Assembly: GCF_000828085.3 (NCBI RefSeq)
Contig: NZ_JXCA02000027.1
Location: forward strand, 155,436-201,259
Source: Scytonema tolypothrichoides VB-61278
GTDB lineage: Bacteria; Cyanobacteriota; Cyanobacteriia; Cyanobacteriales; Nostocaceae
DNA: 45,824 nucleotides
Direction: 5' to 3'
The position numbers and the translations under genes were made by a program. Below are positions 17,636 to 26,081 of this stretch, piece by piece. Numbering within the stretch: the stretch's first letter is position 1; the number at the start of each line of letters is the position of its first letter. The notes below the pieces were generated by a model, which saw nothing but the letters and a program-made list of their open reading frames with translations, had not been told where the DNA came from and searched no databases.

Positions 17636-19015
17636 ATGATATACAGAACCTCTACCTCTCTCATCGAAACTCTACGCGACAGACGCCAACGACTTGCCAG
17701 CCTTATTGATTTTCCAGCAATTCTTTGGTCAGGAACTACTAGTCCGCGTAATTATCCAGCAAACGTCTTTCCATTTCGTGCAAACAGTCATTTCCTCTAC
17801 TTTGCAGGGCTTGGACTGCCAAACGCAGCAATTCGCCTGAGTGCAGGTAAGCTAGAACTGTTTATGGATGATCCTCAACCAGAAAGCGCTCTTTGGCATG
17901 GAGAAATGCCTGATCGTGAGGAGATTGCTCAAATAATTGGAGCAGACGTTGCTAAACCAATGGCAGAATTAGAATTGTGCACAGAAGAAGCCGCAACAAT
18001 TGCTGTGCAGGATGCTGCCACTTGGACGCAACAGTCGCAACTTTTGAATAGATGGGTTTTGCCCCAAAAACCACCGCAAGACATTGACTTGGAGTTAGCT
18101 AAGGCAATCATCTCGTTACGCCTGATTCACGACGATGGCGCATTAGCCGAGTTGCGAAAAGCCGCCTGTGTTACTGTAGAAGCACACAAAGCTGGCATGG
18201 CAGCGACAACTCATGCTCAAATTGAAGCACAAGTTCGTGCCGCAATGGAACAAGTCATCATCGCCAATAACATGACGACTGCCTACAACAGTATCGTCAC
18301 CATTCACGGTGAAGTTCTGCACAACGAGCAATATCACCATTCATTGGAAGCGGGCGACTTGATACTTGCTGATGTTGGTGCTGAGACAGAGACGGGTTGG
18401 GCAGGTGATGTCACACGTACGTGGTGTGTTAATGGAAAGTTTTCATCTACCCAAAGAGATATTTATGATATTGTGTTAGCAGCTCATGATGCTTGTATTG
18501 CCAACGTACGCCCTGAAGTTGAGTATCAAGACTTACACTTACTCGCTTGTACTGTGATTGCAGAGGGCTTGGTTCATTTAGGCATTTTGCAAGGAAATCC
18601 GCAAGACTTAGTGGAAATGAACGCTCACAGCCTATTCTTCCCCCACGGAATCGGTCATTTGTTGGGTTTAGATGTTCATGATATGGAAGATTTGGGAGAT
18701 TTAGCAGGTTATGAAGAGGGACGTACAAGGAGCAATCATTTTGGTTTAAGCTACCTGCGTTTAAATCGCCCCTTACGTCCGGGAATGTTGGTCACAATTG
18801 AGCCAGGATTTTATCAAGTTCCAGCGATTCTAAACAATACTAATGTACGATTACAATATCAAGATATTGTAAATTGGGAACGCCTATCTCAATTTGCTGA
18901 TGTGCGAGGAATCCGGATTGAAGATGATGTTTTGGTGACACAAGAAGGTCACGAAGTTTTAACTGCGGCATTACCCACACAAGCTAGTCAGATAGAGAAT
19001 TTAGTTTGTGGATAA
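17636..19015 (+). CDS. pepP: Xaa-Pro aminopeptidase P (M24B)
   Basis: 459 residues, the normal length for the aminopeptidase P group. An N-terminal creatinase-like domain (FPFRANSHFLYFAGL) precedes the pita-bread catalytic domain. The five metal ligands are visible: Asp246 (LILADVGAE), Asp258 (WAGDVTRT), His341 (HGIGHLLGLDVHD), Glu389 (VTIEPGFY) and Glu429 (GIRIEDD). It removes N-terminal residues that precede proline, using two manganese ions, in the cytoplasm. Monocistronic as far as can be seen: the upstream gene diverges and the downstream gene converges. The promoter should be in the 200-bp AT-rich spacer. Confidence 0.93.
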   Translation: MIYRTSTSLIETLRDRRQRLASLIDFPAILWSGTTSPRNYPANVFPFRANSHFLYFAGLGLPNAAIRLSAGKLELFMDDPQPESALWHGEMPDREEIAQIIGADVAKPMAELELCTEEAATIAVQDAATWTQQSQLLNRWVLPQKPPQDIDLELAKAIISLRLIHDDGALAELRKAACVTVEAHKAGMAATTHAQIEAQVRAAMEQVIIANNMTTAYNSIVTIHGEVLHNEQYHHSLEAGDLILADVGAETETGWAGDVTRTWCVNGKFSSTQRDIYDIVLAAHDACIANVRPEVEYQDLHLLACTVIAEGLVHLGILQGNPQDLVEMNAHSLFFPHGIGHLLGLDVHDMEDLGDLAGYEEGRTRSNHFGLSYLRLNRPLRPGMLVTIEPGFYQVPAILNNTNVRLQYQDIVNWERLSQFADVRGIRIEDDVLVTQEGHEVLTAALPTQASQIENLVCG

Positions 19016-19148
19016 TTTTGTTGTTGTGTGATGTAAACACATAAAAAAAATATTAACCCTGTTGCACAACCTCAGGTTAGTGGCAGCAGGGATAAAACTA
19101 TCAAACTCTCGGAGCTTGTTCAACAGCAGGGGAGTGAATTATACAACT

Positions 19149-19448
19149 CTAGGCGCTACCTGTAAAGGCAACTTCAGGAAACTTTAACTGAGCTTCAGCC
19201 ATTGGACGGTTTCTGCCTTCCTCTTGCCAGTAGTTAATAACTTCTGTGGCTTTATTGAGCAACTCCACTCGATCCAGTTCAGTAATCCAGTGTTTTGACT
19301 CTAGCTCTTTTTTTAATTCTTCCCAGGCATCATTCCTCGGCCAGAAAAAGTACTTAGTCAAAGGACTTGTGCCTTTGCCTACAACTTGATCAACCGCCAA
19401 GGCAACGTTTTCATCTAACCACAGTATTTTCAAAATAAACTTGGACAA
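19149..19448 (-). CDS. ycf65: Ribosomal protein PSRP-3 (Ycf65)
   Basis: 99 residues starting [20 protein letters not shown] and ending with [20 protein letters not shown], the full length of the cyanobacterial and plastid PSRP-3/Ycf65 family, a component of the small ribosomal subunit specific to the green and cyanobacterial lineage. The start codon is TTG at 19448, chosen because a strong Shine-Dalgarno sequence GGAGGTG lies five bases upstream and the N-terminus then matches the family exactly. Single gene; convergent with pepP. Confidence 0.92.
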   Translation of the reverse strand: MSKFILKILWLDENVALAVDQVVGKGTSPLTKYFFWPRNDAWEELKKELESKHWITELDRVELLNKATEVINYWQEEGRNRPMAEAQLKFPEVAFTGSA

Positions 19449-19600
19449 TCACACCTCCGGGGAGTATCCGGGCAACACTCACTAACTTTGCGATCGACTA
19501 TTGTAACGCAATATCTACCAGCTTTCCAAACGAAGTGGAAAGTAGCCAGTCAAGAGTGGGCTACAGAGAATGAAATTTTAAAAAGTAAATTGCTTGTTGT

Positions 19601-19748
19601 GACTAACGACTATTGACTAATGACTATTGACTAATGACTAATGAATTTTGGTGCTACAACGCTTAAAGTTGACGCCAGTCGCCTCAACGGAGGGAACCTC
19701 CGCACGGTGAGACAGCGCTGCAGGAGGGTCTCCCTCCGTAGGCGACTG
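19601..19748. repeat. Heptamer array followed by a nested palindromic repeat
   Basis: Six 7-bp units of GACTAAC/GACTATT/GACTAAT occupy 19601-19642. A palindromic element follows: CAGTCGCCT (19676-19684) pairs with AGGCGACTG (19740-19748), enclosing two smaller hairpins, CGGAGGG-AACCTCCG at 19688-19702 and GGAGGGTCTCCCTCC at 19723-19737, with a related GC-rich tail to about 19780. No gene lies in the 368 bp between PSRP-3 and the HAD gene. Confidence 0.7.
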
Positions 19749-19816
19749 CGAACCCGAAGGGCGCTGGCTCCGCGACGCACTACCTACTAATGACTCATCT
19801 AAAATCTCCGTGTTCT

Positions 19817-20644
19817 ATGACTGAACAACTTTCACCAAAGGCGATAGTGGTTTTCGATATTGACGGTGTTGTGCGCGATGTCAGTGGTTCTTATCGACGA
19901 GCGATCGCAGATACTGTACAGCATTTCACAGAAGGAGCTTATCGCTCAACACCACTCGATATAGATCGGCTCAAGTCTGAAGGTGTTTGGAATAACGATT
20001 GGGAAGCATCTCAGGAATTAATTTACCGCTATTTTGAAACTCTCTCTTACACGCGCGAGCAACTACAACTCGATTACAATGCCATTGTCACCTTTTTTCA
20101 ATCGCGTTATCGAGGATCTGATCCCCACAAATTCACAGGATATATTTGCAACGAACCATTATTGCTAGACTCTAAATACCTAGAGGAACTCACAAAAGCT
20201 GAGATTCCCTGGGGATTTTTCAGCGGTGCAACTCGCGGTTCTGCGACTTATATTTTGGAACAACGCCTCGGGTTGAAGTCTCCAGTATTAATCGCAATGG
20301 AAGATGCACCAGGTAAACCAAACCCCACTGGACTTTTTGCCACTGTTCGCACCTTAGAGTCTTCCCAGAGCAAAAATAATGACCATTTAACGCCAGTAAT
20401 ATATGTGGGAGATACAGTAGCTGATATGTACACTGTGAAACAAGCACGTTTGGAAGAACCTTCTCGGACTTGGATTGGTGTTGGTGTTTTACCTCCTCAT
20501 GTACAGCAAATAGTAGCGCGTCGTGATGCGTACGCTGAGAAATTGATAGACGCAGGCGCATCTATGGTTTTCACCAATGTACAACACCTGAGTCTGCTGA
20601 GGATTTCAGAACTAGTGAACGAAACGGGTTTTAGACAAGTGTAG
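19817..20644 (+). CDS. HAD superfamily hydrolase, TIGR01548 type
   Basis: 275 residues from ATG 19817 (MTEQLSPKAIVVFDIDGVV). The open frame can be extended to 19790, but those nine codons lie in repeat-derived DNA. HAD motif I is VFDIDGVVRDV (nucleophile and acid Asp), motif II is FFSGATRGSA, motif III Lys in APGKPNP, and motif IV YVGDTVADM. The cap region between motifs I and II (about 100 residues) is of subfamily IA form. The family groups with phosphoserine/imidazole-glycerol phosphate-type phosphatases; the physiological substrate is unknown. Two hairpins follow the stop. Confidence 0.85.
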   Translation: MTEQLSPKAIVVFDIDGVVRDVSGSYRRAIADTVQHFTEGAYRSTPLDIDRLKSEGVWNNDWEASQELIYRYFETLSYTREQLQLDYNAIVTFFQSRYRGSDPHKFTGYICNEPLLLDSKYLEELTKAEIPWGFFSGATRGSATYILEQRLGLKSPVLIAMEDAPGKPNPTGLFATVRTLESSQSKNNDHLTPVIYVGDTVADMYTVKQARLEEPSRTWIGVGVLPPHVQQIVARRDAYAEKLIDAGASMVFTNVQHLSLLRISELVNETGFRQV

Positions 20645-20663
20645 GTGCTATTTTGTATAAGTA

Positions 20664-20722
20664 GGGTGCAAGTTATTGCACCTCAGTGAACTGTTGGGGT
20701 TTAAATCCCCAACAGTTCACTG
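20664..20722 (+). terminator. Two adjacent hairpins, the second with a perfect 16-bp stem
   Basis: GGTGCA...TGCACC forms a small hairpin at 20665-20682. Immediately after it, CAGTGAACTGTTGGGG (20684-20699) pairs perfectly with CCCCAACAGTTCACTG (20707-20722) around TTTAAAT. The run TCTTTCATTTT follows. Probably ends the HAD transcript, though the T tract is poor. Confidence 0.55.
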
Positions 20723-20729
20723 TCTTTCA

Positions 20730-20759
20730 TTTTGAATTTTGAATTTTGAATTTTGAATT
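20730..20759. repeat. Heptanucleotide tandem repeat (TTTTGAA x4)
   Basis: Four copies of TTTTGAA directly upstream of the tab2 start. The array reaches to within about 20 bp of the start codon, so it is probably transcribed as part of the tab2 leader. Confidence 0.75.
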
Positions 20760-20778
20760 GTTAAAATGCGTACCTCCC

Positions 20779-21570
20779 ATGAAAATTTGGCAAGCCGATT
20801 TTTATCGTCGTCCCCAGACAGAAGCATCTGGACAAGTGATGTGGGAGTTGCTAATTTGTGATGCAACTCGCAGTTTTGAGTATCAAGCAACTTGTCCCCA
20901 GTCACAAGCTTCTTCAAGTTGGGTTGCTTCTCAACTTCAGATAGCAGCGCTTGAACAACTACCAGATCTCATTCAAGTGTTTCGTCCTCAGTCTTTGAGT
21001 TTAGTAGAACAAGCTGGACACAGTTTAGGCATTTCTGTTGAACCAACCCGGCGCACCTTGGCATTAAAACAGTGGTTGCAAGAAAAGCAATATCCTATAT
21101 CTTTGGACAAACCACCCCCAATGCCATTACCAGAAAATCTTTGGGGAGAAGAATGGCGTTTTGCTTCCACGCCTGCTGCTGATGTGGTAGAGGTATTTAG
21201 CGATCGCCTAATACCTATTCTAGAAATGCCAGAATATCTCCTACCTATTAATCTTGGTTTAGCATCGACAACACCCGTTCCCGGTGTCGTCATTTATGGT
21301 GGAAGGCAATCAATGCGTTTAGCACGGTGGTTGCAACAAGTTGACCCTGTGGCGTTGAATTACGTTGCTGGCGCGCCTGATGGTTTGGTGTTAGAAGCTG
21401 GTTTAGTTGACAGATGGATTGTTGCCACATTTGAAGATCAAGAAGTGACAACTGCTGCTAAAGTTTATGAACAACGGAAGCAGCAAAGCCGTGGACTACA
21501 TTTTTTGTTAGTGCAACCTGATGATTCTGGGATGACTTGTAGTGGCTTTTGGTTGTTACGTGAAGAGTGA
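20779..21570 (+). CDS. tab2: Tab2/Atab2 family RNA-binding protein
   Basis: 263 residues from ATG 20779, which gives MKIWQADFYRRPQ, the invariant start of the family; the open frame from 20746 adds 11 residues encoded by repeat DNA. Characteristic blocks are WELLICDATRSFEYQATCPQ, the FRPQSLSLVEQAG region, RRTLALKQWLQ, and the C-terminal DPVALNYVAGAPDGLVLEAGLVDRW. Tab2 in Chlamydomonas and Atab2 in Arabidopsis bind psaB mRNA and aid photosystem I assembly; the cyanobacterial homologue is presumed to have a related role in photosystem expression. Single gene after the HAD hydrolase. Confidence 0.93.
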   Translation: MKIWQADFYRRPQTEASGQVMWELLICDATRSFEYQATCPQSQASSSWVASQLQIAALEQLPDLIQVFRPQSLSLVEQAGHSLGISVEPTRRTLALKQWLQEKQYPISLDKPPPMPLPENLWGEEWRFASTPAADVVEVFSDRLIPILEMPEYLLPINLGLASTTPVPGVVIYGGRQSMRLARWLQQVDPVALNYVAGAPDGLVLEAGLVDRWIVATFEDQEVTTAAKVYEQRKQQSRGLHFLLVQPDDSGMTCSGFWLLREE

Positions 21571-21780
21571 GTCATTATCTGCGGCACTGTACGAAGCGCA
21601 ATTTCACTTTCAAATCTGTGAGTTTATTGTTTGGCATAATACAACGGTATGTACTCACCAGAGTTAAAGTAGTTATATATTACATTTATGTTTTTCAGCT
21701 TTTTTTAGCCATATTTACGAAATTAGCAACAGTGAAAGTGTAGCACCAGTATTAGGTAAAGTTATCCAACCAAAAAGCTC

Positions 21781-22542
21781 ATGAGCGCAACTAGCTACCG
21801 CCGAATTATTATTGGGGATATACATGGTCATTATGAAGGTTTAATGACATTGTTGGAAGCGATCGCTCCCACATCAGATGATCAAGTCTACTTTCTTGGA
21901 GACTTAATTGATCGCGGTCCTAAAAGTTCACAGGTCGTGAGTTTTGTCAAGGACAGTTGTTACCAGTGTTTGTTGGGCAATCATGAGCAAATGTTATTAA
22001 ACATTTTTACTAACAGACATGTTTCCACGTCGATAGTACAAGGATGGCTATACAGTGGAGGGCAAGCAACGGTAGCCAGTTATCAAGAAGCGACAATACC
22101 TCATGAGCATTTGGAATGGTTGAAAACTTTACCTACATATCTTGATTTAGGAGATATTTTCTTAGTTCATGCGGGTGTTGATCCCTCAATTCCCATAGCA
22201 GAACAAACTGTAGAACAGCTTTGCTGGGTACGGGATAAATTTCACAGTATGGAAAAACCCTATCTGCCTGATAAACTGATTATTGTTGGTCATACTATGA
22301 CCTTCACGCTACCTGGAGTGAATCCTGGTAAACTAGCACAAGGACAAGGATGGTTGGATATTGATACTGGCGCTTATCATCCCCGGAGTGGCTGGCTGAC
22401 AGGACTAGACATTACAAATCAGCTCGTTTATCAGACAAATGTTTATAATCATCACTTTCGTACCTTGCCTTTAAAAGAAGCAGTGACTGTTGTCAATCCA
22501 GCTAAAGTCGAGGTTAGAGGTCGCAATAAGCAACGAGTGTAG
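21781..22542 (+). CDS. PPP-type metallophosphatase (serine/threonine phosphatase or diadenosine tetraphosphatase-like)
   Basis: 253 residues. The phosphoesterase motifs occur in order: GDIHGHYEGL (Asp, His), GDLIDRGPKS, GNHEQML, and later VHAGVDP and VGHTMTF with the distal histidines. Two metal ions are expected at this site. The bacterial PPP branch includes protein phosphatases and ApaH-like enzymes, and the sequence alone does not decide which. It is cytoplasmic, has no extra domain, and converges on the M48 gene with 16 bp between. Confidence 0.88.
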   Translation: MSATSYRRIIIGDIHGHYEGLMTLLEAIAPTSDDQVYFLGDLIDRGPKSSQVVSFVKDSCYQCLLGNHEQMLLNIFTNRHVSTSIVQGWLYSGGQATVASYQEATIPHEHLEWLKTLPTYLDLGDIFLVHAGVDPSIPIAEQTVEQLCWVRDKFHSMEKPYLPDKLIIVGHTMTFTLPGVNPGKLAQGQGWLDIDTGAYHPRSGWLTGLDITNQLVYQTNVYNHHFRTLPLKEAVTVVNPAKVEVRGRNKQRV

Positions 22543-22558
22543 TAGGAGTTATAATAGC

Positions 22559-23425
22559 TTATCTGAGCAAAGCTTTGATATTTGCCTGATAATTAGAATT
22601 ATCCAAACCGGCACCCCCACTTTTAGGTTGGTTGTTAATAGCACTTTGCAAAGCTTTGATGCGATCGCCTGTTGCAGGGTGAGTACTCAAAAATGTCGGA
22701 ACGCTGGAACCTTTTTTCATTAGTTTTTCCATAAAGGAAACCATTCCTGATGGGGCATAACCAGAATTTGTTAAAGTTCTTAATCCCCTAGTATCAGCAT
22801 CATATTCATCTCCACGACTACGGGGACGGTTGAGGGCTAAATCTACACCAATCGCCACAGCTTGGTTACGATCCAATCCAGCAGCAGATGCCAAACCACT
22901 TGCAAGTGCTTTTTGTCGCATCTGTTTAACAAGGTGTTTTCCGCCAATATGACCAATTTCGTGCGCCATAACACTTGCTAATTCCGCTTCATTGTCTGCA
23001 GTTTTCAGCAAACCTGTGTTAACATACACAAAACCTCCTAAGGTGGCAAAAGCGTTAATAGTGTCATCCTCAACGACTTGGAAAGTATAGGGGAGATCGG
23101 GGCGATCGCTATTAGCTACCAGACGCTGACCAATTTGTTGTATATAACGATTAAGTGCTGAGTTGCGGTTAAGCTTAACTTGACTGGTTAGCAACTGCTG
23201 ATTAATCTGCTTGCCAATATCCACCTCCTGGCGAGGAGACATATTAGACAACTGAATAACCTGGACTCCCTGAAGAATAAAAGGCAACAACTGCCCAGCA
23301 TCAATCGCTCTTGTTGTCACCGGTGTTACTAAGCAGATGAGTGTGGCGATAATTACTGAGATGAAGGGATAAAACCAGGGTTTTTGAGAAAAACGGAGAT
23401 TGATACAAAAGCGTTTCCTATTCAT
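22559..23425 (-). CDS. M48 family zinc metalloprotease, exported
   Basis: The zinc motif is HEIGH (MAHEIGHIGGKH), with the third ligand Glu in RGDEYDADTRGLR. I prefer ATG 23425 (MNRKRFCINLR), giving 288 residues with a basic start and a hydrophobic signal (YPFISVIIATLICLVTPV, cleavage near TRAID); the open frame to 23482 adds 19 hydrophobic residues that look non-native. Conserved family features include INAFATLGGFVYVNTGLL and FLSTHPATGDRI. Such proteases (BepA/LoiP-like) act in periplasmic quality control of envelope proteins. The enzyme lacks a C-terminal TPR domain. Single gene. Confidence 0.9.
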   Translation of the reverse strand: MNRKRFCINLRFSQKPWFYPFISVIIATLICLVTPVTTRAIDAGQLLPFILQGVQVIQLSNMSPRQEVDIGKQINQQLLTSQVKLNRNSALNRYIQQIGQRLVANSDRPDLPYTFQVVEDDTINAFATLGGFVYVNTGLLKTADNEAELASVMAHEIGHIGGKHLVKQMRQKALASGLASAAGLDRNQAVAIGVDLALNRPRSRGDEYDADTRGLRTLTNSGYAPSGMVSFMEKLMKKGSSVPTFLSTHPATGDRIKALQSAINNQPKSGGAGLDNSNYQANIKALLR

Positions 23426-23695
23426 CACAAATCCGGCTGGAAAAAAGGTTTGAAGCAATATAAAACTATGAGACGGATTCATAGCCGTGTAAGTTGCATA
23501 AGGATATATCTATCTGTGTGACAGCAACTTAAAATAGCAAAAAGTCCATCTAAAACTAAGAAGTTGTGATACACTGTCGCATGATCGTAACGCCCAAGCA
23601 CATTCACTGCTAACCCAGTCACTCAGAATCCTCTGTGCTTTAATAAACCATACTGTTACAATCAGCAACTTTGCTCTTATTTGGAAAAATTTGTT

Positions 23696-24232
23696 ATGGC
23701 TATTATAGATTCCAAAGGTCGTTTATTCGGTAAAATTAACATCCTTGATTTAGGTGCTGCACTCGTTATTCTGCTAGTGATACTTGGCATCTTTATTTTC
23801 CCTGGCGGTTCGGGTTCCGTTGCTCAAGTTGGTGGTAAAACAGTACCTATCGAGGTAGAGTTAATCGTTAGGGGATTAAACGTACTCGATACTAAACAGT
23901 TATACGCCCGAGGATTTGAAAAAGGCGGCAAAACTAAAGTTATTATCCGCAATCAACCCCACGGTCAAATAGATATTAAATCTGTGGAAGAGTTACCCAG
24001 AACTATATTAGTTCCTCAACCAGATGGTTCAATTAAACAATTGCCAGAACCAGAAAGATCAAACAATTTTAGTAAAGATTTACGTTTAACCTTAACAGGC
24101 AATGCAAAAATCACTGACGAAGGACCAGTTCTAGGTAATAGCAAAGTAAAAATTGGAATGCCAATTGAGTTAGATGGCTTCAACTACAACTTTAATGCCA
24201 CTGTAATTGATGTCAGATTAAAAGAAAATTAA
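23696..24232 (+). CDS. DUF4330 domain protein, single-pass membrane
   Basis: 178 residues from ATG 23696 (MAIIDSKGRLFGKINILDLG), the usual start of this cyanobacterial family; the frame can be extended by five residues to 23681. One membrane helix follows (AALVILLVILGIFIF, about 22-36), then a beta-rich extracytoplasmic part containing VPIEVELIVRGLN and the C-terminal KIGMPIELDGFNYNFNATVIDV. DUF4330 is cyanobacterial, of unknown function, resembling the N-terminal part of transport accessory proteins. Divergent from the M48 protease with about 270 bp between. Confidence 0.88.
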   Translation: MAIIDSKGRLFGKINILDLGAALVILLVILGIFIFPGGSGSVAQVGGKTVPIEVELIVRGLNVLDTKQLYARGFEKGGKTKVIIRNQPHGQIDIKSVEELPRTILVPQPDGSIKQLPEPERSNNFSKDLRLTLTGNAKITDEGPVLGNSKVKIGMPIELDGFNYNFNATVIDVRLKEN

Positions 24233-24239
24233 CTTGCAT

Positions 24240-24386
24240 TTGTTAGTCAACAGAACGCAGCGCCGTGGTCAGGCAGCGCGGGAGTCCAGCACTCTAGGAG
24301 AAAACTTATAGGTGTAACAGCTTAACACCTGGCGTCGTTTCTGGCGTTCAAAAGGCAGGAGTCACAATGGTTCCTCGACCATCCAA
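24240..24386 (+). other. Untranslated stretch ending in a strong terminator; possible small RNA
   Basis: Between the DUF4330 stop and the terminator lies a GC-rich block (24250-24300) resembling a fragment of the palindromic repeats seen at 19676, then a small hairpin GGTGTAACAGCTTAACACC at 24310-24328. No open frame. Either a 3' UTR of DUF4330 or a separate small RNA ending at 24428. The rest of the 645-bp gap (24429-24877) shows no supported feature besides the likely promoter of the next gene. Confidence 0.35.
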
Positions 24387-24428
24387 TAGGGTTGTTTGCA
24401 AGACACTTGCAATCAACCCTACTTTTTT
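24387..24428 (+). terminator. Rho-independent terminator
   Basis: TAGGGTTG at 24387-24394 pairs with CAACCCTA at 24414-24421, with an additional inner TTTGCAAG-CTTGCAA pairing, and is followed by CTTTTTT. Terminates transcription from the DUF4330 gene or a small RNA just downstream of it. Confidence 0.8.
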
Positions 24429-24877
24429 ATCTCTTCATCTTGCAGTTTCCCAATGACCTTGAGTAGTTTACTTACGCTTAGAGATAACATTCACACACTA
24501 CTCGTTCATACCTCTAATCAAGTGTATGTCAAATATACATATTTACTGTGTATTTTAGTAAACTTTATAACGATAAAATTATTTTGTGCTTTGAGATATC
24601 TTTGAAAAGATACCCTTAATCTACACTTAATACTAGTAGCAAGTATCACTTATAATTTCCAGCGCACATTAATTTGTTATGGCACTCTATCAGAAACATC
24701 ACTGATATGAGTAAGCGTCCAGAAAAGTGTAAACACTCATTGAATATATTAAGTAGGTAAACCTGGGTGTGCTTCATGCTGCTAGCTGAGCAACTAGTTT
24801 TTGTACCTAGAATCCTATGCAGCTGATCAAAACCAATAAATTTTTATGTTGTTAATCATCTAACTGTTCTCTAGATA

Positions 24878-25480
24878 ATGACAAAGCGGGGTGTCGTGGC
24901 AAAGCATGCTAGTCTTCAATCGCAGACAAAGTCAACCATTAAAGATCATAAATTCTGTCGTAACGAATTTGATTCTAAAAATCAAAGTCAATCTCCAGTT
25001 TCGCAAGGTCAAGTGGAAAAAGTTATTGACACCAAAGTCGTATCAGTACCCACGTGCGTCTACTTAACTTTGGAAGATTTGAAATGTTTTGAAGCAGTGG
25101 AGCAACAATATGAGCAATGGGGAGTCATTTTTAAAAATTGTATAGCAATACAGCCTTCAAACCCAGCATTTCCTACTCATTCTGGTCCGTTAGTGTTAAT
25201 GGGAGCACCTAAAAATGGATATATAGAAGCAACTTTTCTACATCCTGTCCATTTTGTCAGTGCTTTTGTCACCAGTTCACAGCGGCTTGTGCTTTCAGCA
25301 TACGGTCGCGATCAGCAACTGCTGACACAAACGGTATTACCAGGAGCAAATCTTGCTAATTCTGACCCTGGTGGTTCTCCCAACACTTTATTATCTGTAT
25401 CAGCAAAGGAAATTCACCGTATTACCTTCTGCGCTTTTGATGGTCAATTCACCATTGATGACTTTAGTTTCTGTTATTAA
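24878..25480 (+). CDS. Unrecognised protein with lectin-like beta-sandwich C-terminus
   Basis: 200 residues. The first 50 are polar and probably disordered (many Lys, Gln, Ser). From about residue 60 the sequence is beta-rich: TLEDLKCFEAVEQQYEQWGVIFKNCIAI, then YIEATFLHPVHFVSAFVTSSQRLVLSAYG, and finally IHRITFCAFDGQFTIDDFSF, a pattern seen in jelly-roll domains of surface or PEP-CTERM proteins, where the last DDFSF strand closes the sandwich. No signal peptide, membrane segment or sorting tail is present, so the protein appears cytoplasmic or non-classically exported. I cannot assign a function. It has a 449-bp AT-rich region between it and the preceding terminator. Confidence 0.7.
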   Translation: MTKRGVVAKHASLQSQTKSTIKDHKFCRNEFDSKNQSQSPVSQGQVEKVIDTKVVSVPTCVYLTLEDLKCFEAVEQQYEQWGVIFKNCIAIQPSNPAFPTHSGPLVLMGAPKNGYIEATFLHPVHFVSAFVTSSQRLVLSAYGRDQQLLTQTVLPGANLANSDPGGSPNTLLSVSAKEIHRITFCAFDGQFTIDDFSFCY

Positions 25481-25591
25481 CGAGTTAATCTAAAAACTCT
25501 TGTGCAAAATTGATGCACGGGTTTTATTAAAACGCAATATAAGTGTAAGGATATAGGAAATATGATCAATTTTTCTGGTTCACCTATCTCC

Positions 25592-25885
25592 CTACACTCC
25601 TCTTTCGTTATCAAAAGCCGCCAGATTACTGCGATCTTGCCCGCAGGTTGGTCGTTGGTAAATGGCGGGGCGATACCCAAACATTTTCCCTCGAATTTGC
25701 TTAAAGATAAAGTCAGCCTTAATACTGTACCCGACTAACGAGAACACATAACAGACAACTGAAACAAGGCTAGATTTGTCGTGGCTACGACTCCGTAACC
25801 AATTTCCGATATAGCGCACATACAGAGGAAGATAACTAAGGTTTTGCCAAATTGCTGGGAACAACAAGAGCAAATGTGCAATCAT
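25592..25885 (-). CDS. Possible small hydrophobic protein
   Basis: From ATG 25885 the frame encodes about 97 residues: a hydrophobic start (MIAHLLLLFPAIWQNLSYLPL), a basic stretch (RYIGNWLRSRSHD), a second hydrophobic segment (SLVSVVCYVFSLVGYS), and a polar tail. A TTG at 25921 could extend it by 12 residues. No ribosome site is evident and I do not recognise a family. It lies in the same direction as ftsE and downstream of it, in a 600-bp stretch that otherwise has no candidate. Weak call; it may be non-coding. Confidence 0.3.
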   Translation of the reverse strand: MIAHLLLLFPAIWQNLSYLPLYVRYIGNWLRSRSHDKSSLVSVVCYVFSLVGYSIKADFIFKQIRGKMFGYRPAIYQRPTCGQDRSNLAAFDNERGV

Positions 25886-26028
25886 AGTATTTGGCGGTAA
25901 TGCGCCTAAATATTGGGTCAATTTTTTTTTAGAACAAAGCTAGCCTGAGGGTGTTGATTCGACTAACGAAGACGTCGGGAATTGCGTGTTTTGTAGAGGT
26001 TTTTTCCACGGACAACTGTTGGAATCCC

Positions 26029-26059
26029 TCACCAAACTTGGCTTGGTGGTGAGGGAGGG
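26029..26059. other. Stem-loop downstream of ftsE
   Basis: CCCTCACC and GGTGAGGG form a stem of about 8 bp, extended by imperfect pairing, around AAACTTGGCTTGGT. It lies 23 bp after the ftsE stop on the minus-strand path, with no T tract on either side, so it could stabilise a 3' end rather than terminate. Confidence 0.4.
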
Positions 26060-26081
26060 TATCAATAGAAAACTTTCACCT

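Noticed and set aside
20220-20561. 113-residue minus-strand frame
   Set aside because: Antisense shadow of the HAD hydrolase, including the conserved motif IV region.
24250-24310. GC-rich block that superficially resembles a tRNA or leader RNA
   Set aside because: No acceptor stem, anticodon arm or T-loop consensus can be assembled; it resembles repeat fragments instead.
25477-25680. 67-residue minus-strand frame
   Set aside because: Overlaps the better candidate at 25592-25885 in another frame and has no coding character.
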